The translations under genes and the position numbers were made by a program. From Ifrita kowaldi (lineage: Eukaryota; Chordata; Aves; Passeriformes; Cinclosomatidae), in NCBI GenBank assembly GCA_013398055.1, contig VZRS01007670.1:310001-374000 (forward strand): a DNA stretch of 64,000 nt. Direction: 5' to 3'. This document shows positions 24,540 through 36,550 of the stretch, piece after piece; within the stretch, counting starts at the first letter, position 1, and each line of letters begins with the position of its first letter. Below the pieces are notes generated by a model. It did no database searches. It saw nothing but the letters and a program-made list of their open reading frames with translations, and was not told the DNA's origin.

Positions 24540-24710
24540 ATGCAAAACTCTCAGCTATTAGTCGATATTTTGAAGTTGTCATATATTTTGAATTTTCTAG
24601 TGCTGACGAAATGAGATAATTTACGAGGCAATTTGCAGTATGGCATAAATATATAGCATTCATCAGATAAAAATGGTTGCTGAGAAATTATACCGTATTT
24701 AGTAGCATTA
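24540..24710. promoter_or_regulatory. Candidate conserved non-coding element
   Basis: This very AT-rich unique block keeps four isolated CpGs (GTCGAT, GACGAA, TACGAG, ACCGTA) and contains TGCTGACGAAATGAG (24601-24615), a MAF/AP-1-like site. CpG retention in AT-rich neutral DNA is uncommon because methylated CpG decays, so purifying selection is possible. This is an inference only. Confidence 0.28.
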
Positions 24711-27700
24711 ACTTTTTTGCCCTCTACCTAATGGCACAAAAATGCTTCTGGAATGAAAATAGCTTTTTCTTGAAATATATCCTCCATTAATATTGCTTGT
24801 AATTTCTGTTATGTATCACCAGTTATATCCTGGCACTTTGCCTATCATAGTGGATATGCTGTTAGAGTTGCAAACCCATTTAATCTAGAAGACCTGGTGG
24901 CCTGGAACAGTGCATTACACTTACAGCAGAGCGAGAGAGAATTTAGGGAGAAATGCAATTTTCCAGAACCTCTTGCTAATGGAGATTGGATGCCTACCAG
25001 AAATTATGCTAAGGAGATCTGAGGTACGAGATCAAGGGAGAGAGAGAGAGACCTTCTGCACAGTTGCCATTCAAGCTGTAACCTGCTAGGACAGTTGTCA
25101 ACATTGCCCTTTCTGATTTCTCCCACTTGTATTCCATTTATTATAAGCACATCAAAGAGTCACCTGCTGGGGAATCCAGAGGAGAGTCACTGCAGGAGGC
25201 TGGCTAACAGATTTAGTCAAAAGCATCCTTGCCCCCTGCTATGAGCAATAATTTAATGAGCACTTCACGACAACAATATCAAAATAGGTATGAACCTTGC
25301 TTTCAGTGGAGGAAAAAGGTGAGAAAAGTGGTCTTCCAAAATGCATCACATGGTTTTTTTGGAGCTAGAATCTGGGCCCCTGTCTTTTTGTCTTGTTACA
25401 GTGAGCAGAGTGCAGAATTAAGTTAAAAGCTTGACCTGTTATACAAGATGCATGATGTTTGAAAGCAGAAAAACACTGCAAGGTTTTCTAACTGACTCCC
25501 CAAAGATTTTTTTTTTCTCTTTGAAAATAAGAGGTAAGAAGGCCTGTATCTAAGCAGGGGGTGTGTGTTTTTTTGTTGTTTGTTTGTTTGGGATTTTTTT
25601 AATTTTAAAGGGAAGATAGATATTACTAAAGCAATAGACAAAGGGTAATGTGTAAATCTCTCAAACTTTTTTATGGAATGTAATATAAAAATTAGTAGAA
25701 TAAAGCAATACAAAGCATACAATGTATTGGAAACATGTTTAAATAAAGGTAGTAATTCCACATACAAGATATCTGAGTGGTTTCTTCTGTTGATTTGGAG
25801 ATGGGATAATTGTGCCCTCTCCCAGTACAACCTCTTGCAACTCCATTTTGCTAGAGTGGAAAAATATATACAGCCAAAGAATCACAAACTATTCATTAGA
25901 ATAAAACAGTTTCTTGTCTAAAAGCAGCTGATCAGATCTGTGGTACTTGTTTGGGGGAGCAACTGAAAGGATGCTTCTGCAAAGTACCTTGTAGCCTCAG
26001 CTGAAGCAGTGGGGCTTCATGGTGCAGTGATTTTCCAAATATTGTGCAATGGTTGCTCAAAGGTATCTCCTCCAAACTCAGGTAAAACAAGTAAATGACT
26101 ACAAAAAAACTGCACAAAATGCTCACATGCACAGCAGAATCATCCACTGAAGTACCAAGAAAATAGCATTACCTGGTAGAGGGCTATGTAGTTTTGTTAT
26201 ATTTTGCAAATCCAGTTAACTGTCTAAAATATAGACATATGTTAATCCCTAGCACGCAGTTGACAGGGACAGACCTAATTATTTAACTTCTGGGCCACAA
26301 AATTATCCTTGTATAATGTCCTATACGCTTCTTATAGATGAGTGCCTGTCTTCTAGATTATTCACTAGAGTTTACAAAATCTGTTGTTCTATGATGCTAA
26401 TTTAGTTTCTTTTTCAAAGAGAAACTGTGGGAGGCCATTACCAGTACACTAATACTGGGCAAGCTGTTACTAATATCAAATCAGAATTCATTAAAGCACG
26501 ATGCTGGAGATATCAATCCTTTATTAAAGTCAGGTTATGTCAGTGCATTTCTGTCAATGCAGAAGGTGAATAGTTCACTCAGGATTTCTAGTGCAGTTGC
26601 TCATAATTAGCCTACAGGATGTTGAATGTCAGTTTGTTACATATTTATGCCCCAGGGGTCTGAAATTTTTGTTTAACATATCATATAATGGACGTTCCTG
26701 TTATATCCTGCCTTGTTTCCAGTTTTTACTTTTCTTCCAGTGAATAAGGAAATCTCTTTTTTACTTACCAGAGAACCTCTTTTTATGCAAACCAGCATTA
26801 TTGAAATGAACTTGATCAATCTCATTTTCTCATTTTTTCTGGGTCCTACTATGACTTTTAAGCTTCAGAGAAAACAGACAGCTGGCTTTGTAGCTTGTAG
26901 GAGTGTGGATATCACTGAAGTCTAGATAACATTAATGTGACTGGGAGGTAATTTGCTTGTCTACGTGCTCTGCATTGTGGGGTGCAACTTTAGGTAAAAC
27001 AGTTGTGCTGGAAAAGCAGTCTGCCTTCAGAGCTGGGTAGTATGAATAAGAGGAGATAAGAGGATTCACAGCCAGAATAATTTCTAACTGATGCTGTTAA
27101 ACCTTGATTTAGGATATTTCTGCACAGCTTGGCCCATGCTCACAAAATGAAACTGGTGGACTGTGCTGAGATCACAGGCAGTGATTAAACATTTATAGTA
27201 ACGTAGTATACTATGATATTGCTGCTGCCCAGAGGCAAAGCATTGTAATGCAGATTCAGTATTGCTGCTGCAAGAACTCTGAAACAAAAGGGGACTTAGA
27301 GTCTCTTCTTTGGTACTGGCTCCTGGCTGTTCTCAAAACTACATGTATTCCTCTGTTCTTTATTTTAGTAGGAGGTTGGGGGAAAGAGTAAATGAAGGCT
27401 GCTAATAATGCTTCAAAGCCTGCACTTTTCATCCTTTGTCTGTCCTTTGGGTCTGTCCTCTGCTTCAAGTTTACTCCTATGTATATTAGGTTACTCTGCT
27501 TTTGTAAACTGGTTTATGCAATTAAATCCTGTAACCCTAATGAAAGCATGAAACCCTGTGTAGCTGTGCCAGTGGTGATGGCCCAGTGGCAATACAGGTA
27601 GGTTAATTAGAATGTCTGCTGCTAGAGGGTCAGAAATTGTTGTAGACTTTTGGATTTTAAAAACATTCCTGTCATATCTGTGATCAGTTTAGGTATATGT

Positions 27701-30326
27701 ATGTCAATCATGTTTAGAATGGGTGTGTGTGTCTTGTTTATTTCTAAGTGATTGTAAGAAATGATTTCTTGACTGCCAGCAGCAGCTGGTATTATTCAAG
27801 ATTCCTGTGTTTTGCTTTGTTTGTATTTATTTGCATACCAGAGACTACTGTTTGCATAATAAGACCACTTCTAGTTTAAGTCCCTGTATGGCTGATTGCA
27901 CACACATCTCAACATGGTATTTTATTGTGCTATGCTGAGACCCAGTTCAGCTTTCTCTCTCGCAAAGTGTTGACTTGCTAATGTTCATTGTTTCTGAAGA
28001 AAATAGTAGGGTCATGGCAAAATGTTTTTGATGCTAAGTGGCATAATTTCTATGCTTTGAATTTCCTGATGCTGGCAGGGTGGTGGAAGAGGAAATGAGG
28101 AAAGGCCTTACGGACATAGATCAACACAACTTCATGATGCACATGGAACAGTTATGATAAGCAAGGACTAGTTTACTATAATAAATGGCATTGAGGAAAG
28201 AAAAATGGTTGTCTGCTTAAGTCTCTTAGAGGATGAAATTCTAATATGAGATCTTGGGGGACATACAGAAAATATTTAGACCTCTTTTTGGTCTGCACTT
28301 ACTGCTACAACATTGGAATTACACTTTTAAAATCACTTTGTAAGCACGTATACCATGTGCTTAGAGAGGACTTTTATGATGAAATTACATAACCTGTGAT
28401 ATCATTAGCTAGTGCCGTACTTGGGCCTAACAATTAATGTGACTTGAAAAGAAGAACCTGCTGGGGACGCACCTACTGCAGGGGTAATTATACATTGGTA
28501 AGTTCTTAATTCCCATATAGCTGAATATAAGCATGCCTGAAAGCTGAGCATGACCTTTTCTCTGTAACGGTTTGGAGATTTTGACAGGTTTCTCAGAGAA
28601 AACCATGGTCCGATTGGTCCCTGTATGAGATAAAGGGCACCATATCATAACAGAAGTGCAGCTGCTTTCCTAACTGGTGTTTGTATTTTTTACAAAATTT
28701 ATCTCCTCTAAGAATTCCTTGAGTGGCAGCCGTGTTTCACAAGCATTTGACTCATGTCAGCATTTGAAAAAGGGAAGAAGAACACAGTTGTTGGCTGGTA
28801 AAATACAATTAGAGGCAACATCTTGTTTTAATGCAGAGTTTTGAAAACAGGGATGACCTTTAAAAGTTATATTGTCTTTTTGCTAGTTTATGACAAAGTC
28901 TATACAAGCCTGATTTGTCACAGCACAGCATCATCAGTTGAGGAGATTTGTGAAACTTCTTGCTGTTTCTTATCTTGTTCTTTCTTATCTTGCTTATTTC
29001 TTTCTGTTTTTGTGTTTTTCCTATCATTCAACATAAAGACAACTTAAGCTTCACCCACTGTGAGGAAAAGGGAAGAAGTGCAAATCCACATCTACATGAA
29101 CATCAGCATGTCAGAAAAAACAGGCATTTTTATGAGAGGGGGATTAGTCCTTTCTATGGCCTGCAGAAAAGTAAAAGGAGAGATGGAGCAACTGCTATAC
29201 ATAGAAAATGAAATTAGGACCTTTATGGATTATGCCATTACAAAGTGCGGGTTAGGGCAGGGGACTGGGAATAAGGTCTGTTGGAGACACAGGAGTTTCT
29301 TCAGTTGAGTTACCCTTGACCTTAGGGAACTTTTTTTGTGGCTTGCTTTGCTTGACTATATCCTAATATAGAGTGTTTTGATTTTTGTTTGTTTTGTGTG
29401 ACGGTGGAGGGAATTGGTTGTTTGAAAAACACTTTGGAATTCTTGGATGGAGCCAAGTGACTCTTACTGCAGGCAGTTGGCAGTATCATTTTTATACTTG
29501 TGTTCTGCTGAGAAACAGTCAAGGACAGGTAAAAAGTAATGCCTTTCAAACATGTCGCTGTCTTGCAATGTGTGTAATCATTTACTGTGGTGTAATGTGT
29601 GTGTAAAAATGCTACTGAACTAGAAGAAAACAGCATTTTATGCTTGTTTTTTCCAGGTACAGATCACTACACAATGATCAAGACAGTAGCAAGTCAGGCT
29701 TTCCTGGTAAATACCGGGTACCCATACTGGACAGAGTATGCTATTATGCTCACAAAGTCCCTTGAGAAACCCTCTTTTTCTTTGAAAAAGATATTTCTCG
29801 TGGGAAGTTTCTAAGCAATCAGACACAACCTTCCTCTGTCTGTACAGTCCACCTCAGTGATGGCTTGAGACTTCATCTTGAAAGGGGAGTAGGAGAATAT
29901 GGCATAATGGCTGAGATAATCATGCCTGCATTAGCATCGGTTGTTCATCAGATTTATTGCCTCCTCCTGGGTGTGTGCCATACCTGGTGGCAATAAGAGT
30001 TAGACTGTGCCATCTTTTGTTGAGCAATAAACCTGAGCTTTTTGCTGCTTGCAGAGCTCACGAGCCTTTTTTCTACTGAACATGCCTCTGAAAACATGGC
30101 CTGACAGAAGAGATAATGCTTTCCTGCATCCCTTTCACTGCACAGCACCTTGCATAATGACATAGAAGTAAACTGTTTGCATTCTCTTATCAACTAGAAT
30201 CATTAAATTAAGTTGGACTCCAAGTACAGTGGCCAGAAACACTGGAGGTTTCCACACTGGAGAGGTGGAATCCTACAGAGTCTGCAGAGTCTAGGAAAGA
30301 AAATGGTTTTCATTAGTCCCACATAC
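24711..30326. other. Non-coding stretch, nothing firm
   Basis: A GA dinucleotide run (about 25037-25051) and a T/G-rich tract (about 25561-25610) are present. The longest frame, 135 codons on the minus strand (25423-25830), crosses that T/G tract antisense and has a Lys-rich compositional segment. A 104-codon minus frame (29322-29636) has no recognisable domain. TATTGCTGCTGC occurs twice near 27217 and 27260. No exon is supported. Confidence 0.45.
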
Positions 30327-30452
30327 TTTTTTTTTTTTTTTTTTTGTGAGAGAGTTTGGTTGGTTGTTTTTTTGTTTTGTTTTGTAGTTGTTTGTTTGTT
30401 TGTTTGATTGGGGTTTTTGTTGTTGTTGGTTTTGGTTTGGTTTGGGGTTTTT
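30327..30452 (+). repeat. Poly-T plus (TTTG)n-like low-complexity tract
   Basis: A T-run (about 30327-30345) is followed by GGTTGGTTG, GTTTT and GTTTGTTTGTTTG units and a G-richer end TTTGGTTTGGTTTGGGG. Open frames over it are compositional. Confidence 0.85.
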
Positions 30453-33400
30453 ATTCCTGATTATAACATATTGTCTGTATCTAGTGATCTTTTTCTATAA
30501 AATGTGAAGGAATGACCCCAGATATGTGGGAAATAGCCTATGACATGAAGTTTTAACTCTTTGGTAACATTGTCATTAGCATCTGTATTTTAGAAAAAAT
30601 GAGGCAGACTAATTCCCATGAATCTCCTTCAGTATAGGATTTTGTAAAAGACAAATGTATCTCAGCCTAAAGTCATAGTGCACTCCTTAGATAATGCAAA
30701 TTTCAAAAGCTTACCCTGGTGTATTTCAAACCAATGACCAATATATAGAGCAGATGCCTTTTCTATAATTGATTGTAGTTTTATTTTATTGACAAATAGT
30801 AGACCTGTGTTAGGAGAAAGGCAGGTGATGGACAATGTTGATCAAAGCACAGCTATTTACATGTCTCTTCTCTGTAGAGGACTATTTGAAGTTAGTCCTC
30901 TTGCTAATTCATTCACCCCTTTCCTTAGAAGGCGGCTTTGAGAATGGCAGTGATTAATTTGTGAGTGAATAATATTTTGGTTCTGCCTGAGTCTCAAACA
31001 TGATAGGACCCCAGCCCTGGAGGTCAGATTTCTTTGGGCAATAGTGGACTCTGGTTGACTGCTTTCTGCTGTGATTCTGTGAACCATGTCAGTATCGATC
31101 AGAATAAAACTGCTTTCATGTCTGTGATCTCTGACTGTGCTGTAGAATAACTTTTGTTTTAGCCAAATTGTGCTTGGGTAGTTTGCTAAAATTTTTTCCT
31201 CCTTCCTTTTTTTTTTTTTTTTAGATCTTCTTTTGTATGATATCTGGCTATATCCTGTTAGTTACATAAATGGGCAGGCTTAGTTTTTATTAAACTCTCT
31301 AAAGTAGCATAGCAAGAAATTCTCATTTTCCTCCAGAGTCATTGTATTGGTCTTGGCTAAGATTGAGTTTCTTATTTTCTCCCCTCATCCTGCTGAGAAG
31401 CAGAGTGATAGAGAGTTTGGGTAGGTACCTGGTGTCCAGCCAGGGTCACCCCACCAGAGTCATCAGCGCCCAGTTATACATACTTTGTAAACATGTTTTT
31501 GAAAATTGTACTCAAAGAAAAGGGTTGTACTTGCAGGGAAGTTTTTTAGTGTTTGTAAACCTACATGTGCCAGAATAAACCATTGTGAATTTTGGCATGG
31601 AGAGAAAGAAAGAAAAAAGCTTGCTACAAAGTGCTTTGCTTAAAGGTGTACAATGCAATGTTTAGGGAGATGTTTCATGGATCACCTCACTCCCTGGATT
31701 AGTGGTAAAACTCCAGTGAAAGTTGGAGTCAGATTTTGAGCTGATCAGTGAAGCTTTCTGCCTGTGTATGAGAGGAGTGCGCGGCTTCATATTTTCAGTT
31801 ACCTATGCCCCAATAATACTGCCTGGGTTGGAACTGTACAGCTTTTTAGAGGCAGACGGCGAGATGGCAAGTTTAAATAAGGACGTGAGGGTTGATTATG
31901 AAAATGTGTTCCTGAGGAAATTGAAAATTTGGATAGTGAGAAGTCCTCAGATGGGAGATGGTTGTCAGTAGCTACAGGCACGTTTTAGAAATCACCTGTG
32001 CCGTGTTTGATGAATCTCTCCAAGCCCTGTGGCTGGGATGATCAGACTTTAAAAAAAAGAATGACTTAAAACAGGAGGCAGACGAGAGAGGGAAAACCTA
32101 TTCTGGCTGTTCAGATAAAGCTTTGTGGCTAATTTATTTTATTTCCTCAACAGCTGTAAAGGAACAGTTAGAGAATCTGCTAGACCAATTAGGATCCATG
32201 TGTGTACACATTCAATTTGTATTCTAATGTTGTATGTTTAGCTGTGTTAAACTGACATATGAGTGAATGTTCTTCCTTTGTTTTGTTTTTCTTTTTAAGA
32301 AAGTGTAAGAGATATGACCAAGTAGAGTTTCACTTGTTTATTAGGAAAAAAAAGAAAATGAAAAGATACCTATTTAAAACAAGCAGCATGTCTGTATAAA
32401 AAAAAAACCAACTTAAAAGAGGAAATTAAGTCAGTTATTCAAAGGTGAGATAATCTATAAATAGATACTGAAATTGCTATTGAAATAATAAAGCTAAACA
32501 AAATAATGTCCTTACTCTAGCATCAGCAACCTCTAAACAAATGGTAAATTTCTCTTGGTTTCATATTGTAAAATGTAGCTCTTTTCTAGGCAGTGTGCTA
32601 CAACTCACGGGTAATCACAGCATACGTCTTGCTGTAGAGCAGAATTCTGTTTTCTACAGCCCTAAGTAAAGCAAATAGCAACTACAGACAACATTAAAAC
32701 AGGCAAGGGTGGTAATTTTTCCAAGAATGACTTTTTAACTTTATGTTGATAAAAAACACGCTTTCATATAATACCAGCACTGAAAGGGGTTTTTTTGTCA
32801 ATACATGGAAGCAGATTAGAAATGAATATCAGTGAAACTATTTCAGGCCATTATTAACATCTCCATGACAAAGTATCAAAGTATGTATTAGTATAACTGT
32901 ATTGTATATATACTGTATTTTTTAAAAAAAATCTTCTTTGGGTTTATAGAGGTGTAATGGTCTGTGCATGTTGCTAGTGGAGAATCTTATCCTTAGGCAT
33001 GCAGTTCATTTATAAGAAAGTGAAATAGTTGTGTGCGGATGTGACATGAGTATGCATTTTTTTTAAATACGGGGTTCTCTAATGAGACATAGAAAATGTC
33101 ACTGTTTCATTCTTTCTTGCTTTAAAAGTGATTGGGAGATCTTGACTCCTGTGACTTCACTGTTTATTTATTTTGTTTTCTTCTAAGTATGGTAAGCTAG
33201 GAGATGCATACTGCGTGTCATGCTGTGTTTTCAGGTGTCATTTTGAGATGATCTCCAGACAGTAAGGTCAGACAAAAAGTGCATGCCAAATGGGCCAGAC
33301 AGAAGGAAGATGGTCAGATGAATTAAAAAGAGAATAAGTAGATAAATATTCCAGACCTGTAAAGTGATGGGCTTTAATCTCTCAGCCTTCTTTATTGCTT

Positions 33401-34104
33401 TTCTTATCCTCACATACCAAGTTCCTTTTGAACAAGCAGGTATACTGCACAATATGAGAACTTTTCATTAAGATGTCACTTAAGATTTATTCCCAAATCT
33501 TAAATACCAGTATATTCATAACTTTATCATCTTAGGCATTAAAGACGATTTTTCATCAGATTCTGTCTCTAAAAATACATCTACAGGTTTTTTTATGTTA
33601 TGACCATCACAGATTTTTTTTTTAATTTTAGCAAAAACATTATTTAACTTGTACTTTACATCACTGGAGAAAAAGTTCTGCTCAAACAGTTCTTAATTAG
33701 TTAATCTGAAAAAATCTCACTTTTTAAATGAGGAGTAGGTGTCACTATCTAAACATTTGCACTTCCTCATACTTGGAAAAATATGTTGCACATAAAGACA
33801 CAAAGAAAAAAAAAATTCTGTTTCTGCATATTTAGGAAGCATGTATAGCAAACAGTGTTTAGATCAAACTTAAATTTGAAATGCAGCCACCCACCTACCA
33901 AAGCAGCATCAACTATTACTGAAGTTGCAAAATTTCAGCATCTACTGTCTGTCACCCAAACCTCCCATGAGTGCTGCCTTATACAGATGTGTGAGAGTTT
34001 TACTGCACAAAGACCATCCCTGGTCACTCTCTCATGTCGTAAGTCTGAACATGTTGACAGAATCTCTGCCCAAGGAGTGAAATTAAACACCTGGGTTCTG
34101 AAAG
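30453..34104. other. Non-coding stretch, nothing recognised
   Basis: A T-run at about 31207-31222 and several short A-runs (32041-32048, 32398-32407) are present. The longest frames are about 82 codons (31723-31971). A GTGTCCAGCCAGGGTCACCC stretch near 31429-31448 faintly recalls avian LTR sequence but is too short to call. Confidence 0.45.
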
Positions 34105-34240
34105 TGTAGAGCGTTCAGCATCCCGTCAGGGAAAATCGCCTAATTATGATATTTTCACATGGTCTGCATAAATGAACCATCCGCAGCAGTGTAACTTACA
34201 TTCTGCACTAGCTAAGGGTTAAAAATGTCTAGACAAGAAG
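34105..34240. promoter_or_regulatory. Candidate conserved non-coding element
   Basis: This unique block has CpGs in GAGCGTT, CCCGTC, ATCGCC and TCCGCA, a TAATTA core at 34141-34146 and GCATAAATG downstream. No frame or repeat accounts for it. The evidence is textural only. Confidence 0.25.
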
Positions 34241-36385
34241 AAGGTTGTCCTAGAATGCTTTTTGTAAGCAGTCTCCTGTCTCTGATTCTCCTGGATCTGC
34301 TCCCTCTATTTCAATGACCCCTTTTGCTATGATTTTTCTTTTTTTTTTTTTATGGATAGATTATCTCAAGTGCTGGTTATAAGGAAATCTGTATATTTTT
34401 AAGACCATTAGTTCATCAACTGTGAAGTACTGAATAGTTCAAGCACATGTTATTGTTGGGGTTTTTTGTTTTGGTTTTGTTGCTGTTGCTGTTTTTTATT
34501 TAAATATACCTGACCTTGTTTCTCAGAGGATAAATTAAATTCTCTACTATGGAAGTGCAGAAGGAAACATATGATATATGTTGTTTACAACCCTTACAAG
34601 TGGTGTGCCTCTATCTTGGCAAAGAGAAACTTCCTTTAAAAAACAGGATAGTGTACCTACTCCATTCCTTACTAAATTCTGGTTTGACATGTTTATTCTT
34701 CCTTCTGGATCAGAGTTACATTTTACATAAAACGAAACAGATATATATTATGGGTTAAATGAAGATACACCTATCTGGAGTTTCAAATTCTAAGACTAGT
34801 CAGGATGAATGTCAAGCAGAACCTGCTCCTCTTTTATTCTAGAAGTACTACAAAAGACAGTAACAATTAATTTTGAAACTGGAGCACCAACGTATCTGTA
34901 AACCTCATTTTAATTTGATTTGACAAAAGTAGGAGACTGATTTGCTTGCAAGCTCATGTCAGCTTCTGTTTTCTCTTACAGAGTAGAAACCAAAGTGGTT
35001 AAATATCAGTAGTTGCCACTGTTTATTGTTTTTTATGAGCAATGAGATCTACAGCACTGAACAGTGGAACAAAACTCTCTCTTCTGCCTTAAATGCAGGA
35101 CACTAAGAATCTATGCTGTAAATCTGAGACCAGTAGCATTCAAACACACTGTAATTAACTGACTGATATTATTATTGGATGATGAGTCTAACATGAGATT
35201 TATGAAGATAGAGGAGTATGGCAAATGTCCTAACCTGTTCAGTTTCCTTAGGTGAAAGGAGGATGCGGGCTCTCATCCCCCCACCAAATAATCTAAATTG
35301 TGTCTATTTTTGATTAAATTGATACAATAATTGATTGCTTTGTCATTATAATGTAGTCACTTTAAAATATAATATTTTTATCTGAATAGAATAGTAGTCA
35401 GAAGATTTTAAAAAAAAAATTAAGTTTTTAGAGATGGATGTTCCACTTTGGAATTCAGTGTGAAGAAAATTGATGTGTGTGTTTGTTTGGTTTTACTGGA
35501 ATCCACCACTTTTTACAAAATCCACCCATCGTGTTATTCCACAGTTTTGTATGCATAGGTGCCTAGTGTGTGGTTTGGGGACTTCCTGGAGTGTGCTGAA
35601 AGTTATTTTCTCCCTGATCATGCTTGTCTCAGTTTGTCCCTTGGTGTTTCAGGAAGTTTTTGAAAAAGATGGAGAAAGTAGAAGAGCAAAACTTTATGTG
35701 AGACAGAATGTAGAGAAGCCAGAAGAAATAGTACTGGTGGAATGTATTACAAATGTCTTAATCATCATATTCTCTCTCTTTTACAGCTTTGCTGTAAGCA
35801 GCTCTCTATGTGTAAAAACTTGGGAATGTGCATTCATTAGCTTGCTCATATTCATAATGGGACACAGATGCAGTATCTCGAAGACAAAAGTCATGAAGGC
35901 TTGAATAGTTTTCTTCTGTTACTTGTAGCAGAAACTCCAGTGAGGTAGAAAACAGGAGTTATGACTTGCTATCTAAATGCCATAAATGCACTAGTATGAT
36001 GAGGTGCTTACACTTTCAATGTATACTTGAATTTCTTCTTGGCAAATTTATCTCTTCTTTAAGCACAATAACTTTTAAAGCTTTTCTCACTTTGTAACTT
36101 GCTTGATTAACTACTTAAAGTACATTTCAAAACACATCTTTGAAGATAGGGATGTTTTAATTGTCTGTGGAAGTCAGAAGCCAAGGAAGTACTGACTATT
36201 AAATAGCAAATGTAGTGTGGTTCTGACATATGAAAGCTAGAAATCTTACTTTAGTCTTCCTTAGGAAAAGTTAGTAATGCGCAATTAGAATGTTAGTAAT
36301 CTACTGTATTTTTGTTTCCAAAATGCATCTTGCACTGCCCAAGTTCCTTTTAAAGTGATAATTGGTGTTTCATTTACTGTGATTT
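34241..36385. other. Non-coding stretch, nothing firm
   Basis: A T/G-rich tract lies near 34451-34500. The frame at 35470-35904 (144 codons, plus) translates to a protein with two hydrophobic stretches and a short charged middle (EVFEKDGESRRAKLYVR), but it matches no family known to me. It has no upstream promoter signal and no splice evidence, so I treat it as a chance frame. Confidence 0.45.
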
Positions 36386-36550
36386 AAAATAAAACAACAC
36401 AAAATTTAAAACAAACAAACAAATAATAATAAAACCCAAATAAAGCCTAAGAATAACAACAAAACCCCCAAAACAAAAAAAACCACCAACAACAAAAACC
36501 AAAAACAAAACAAACCAAAAGAAAACCAAAAACCCAACCAATCAACCAAA
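36386..36550 (-). repeat. A/C-rich low-complexity tract
   Basis: The plus strand is built of AAAC, AACAAC, AACCAAA and AATAAT words with almost no G or T, which makes it the reverse-strand counterpart of the T/G tracts at 17.6, 30.3 and 41.8 kb. The Phe/Leu/Val-rich minus-strand frame at 36406-36645 is its translation and not a membrane protein. Confidence 0.85.

Noticed and set aside
25423..25830. 135-codon minus-strand frame
   Set aside because: It crosses a T/G tract antisense, giving a Lys/Gln/Asn-rich stretch, with no domain.
27205..27215. TAGTATACTA palindrome and duplicated TATTGCTGCTGC nearby
   Set aside because: Short motifs with no larger organisation.
31415..31460. Possible fragment of another avian LTR (GTGTCCAGCCAGGGTCACCC)
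   Set aside because: The match is about 20-30 bases from memory and has no further landmarks.
35470..35904. 144-codon plus-strand frame that looks like a two-segment membrane protein
   Set aside because: Hydrophobic translation is expected from T-rich DNA; no family match and no upstream signal.
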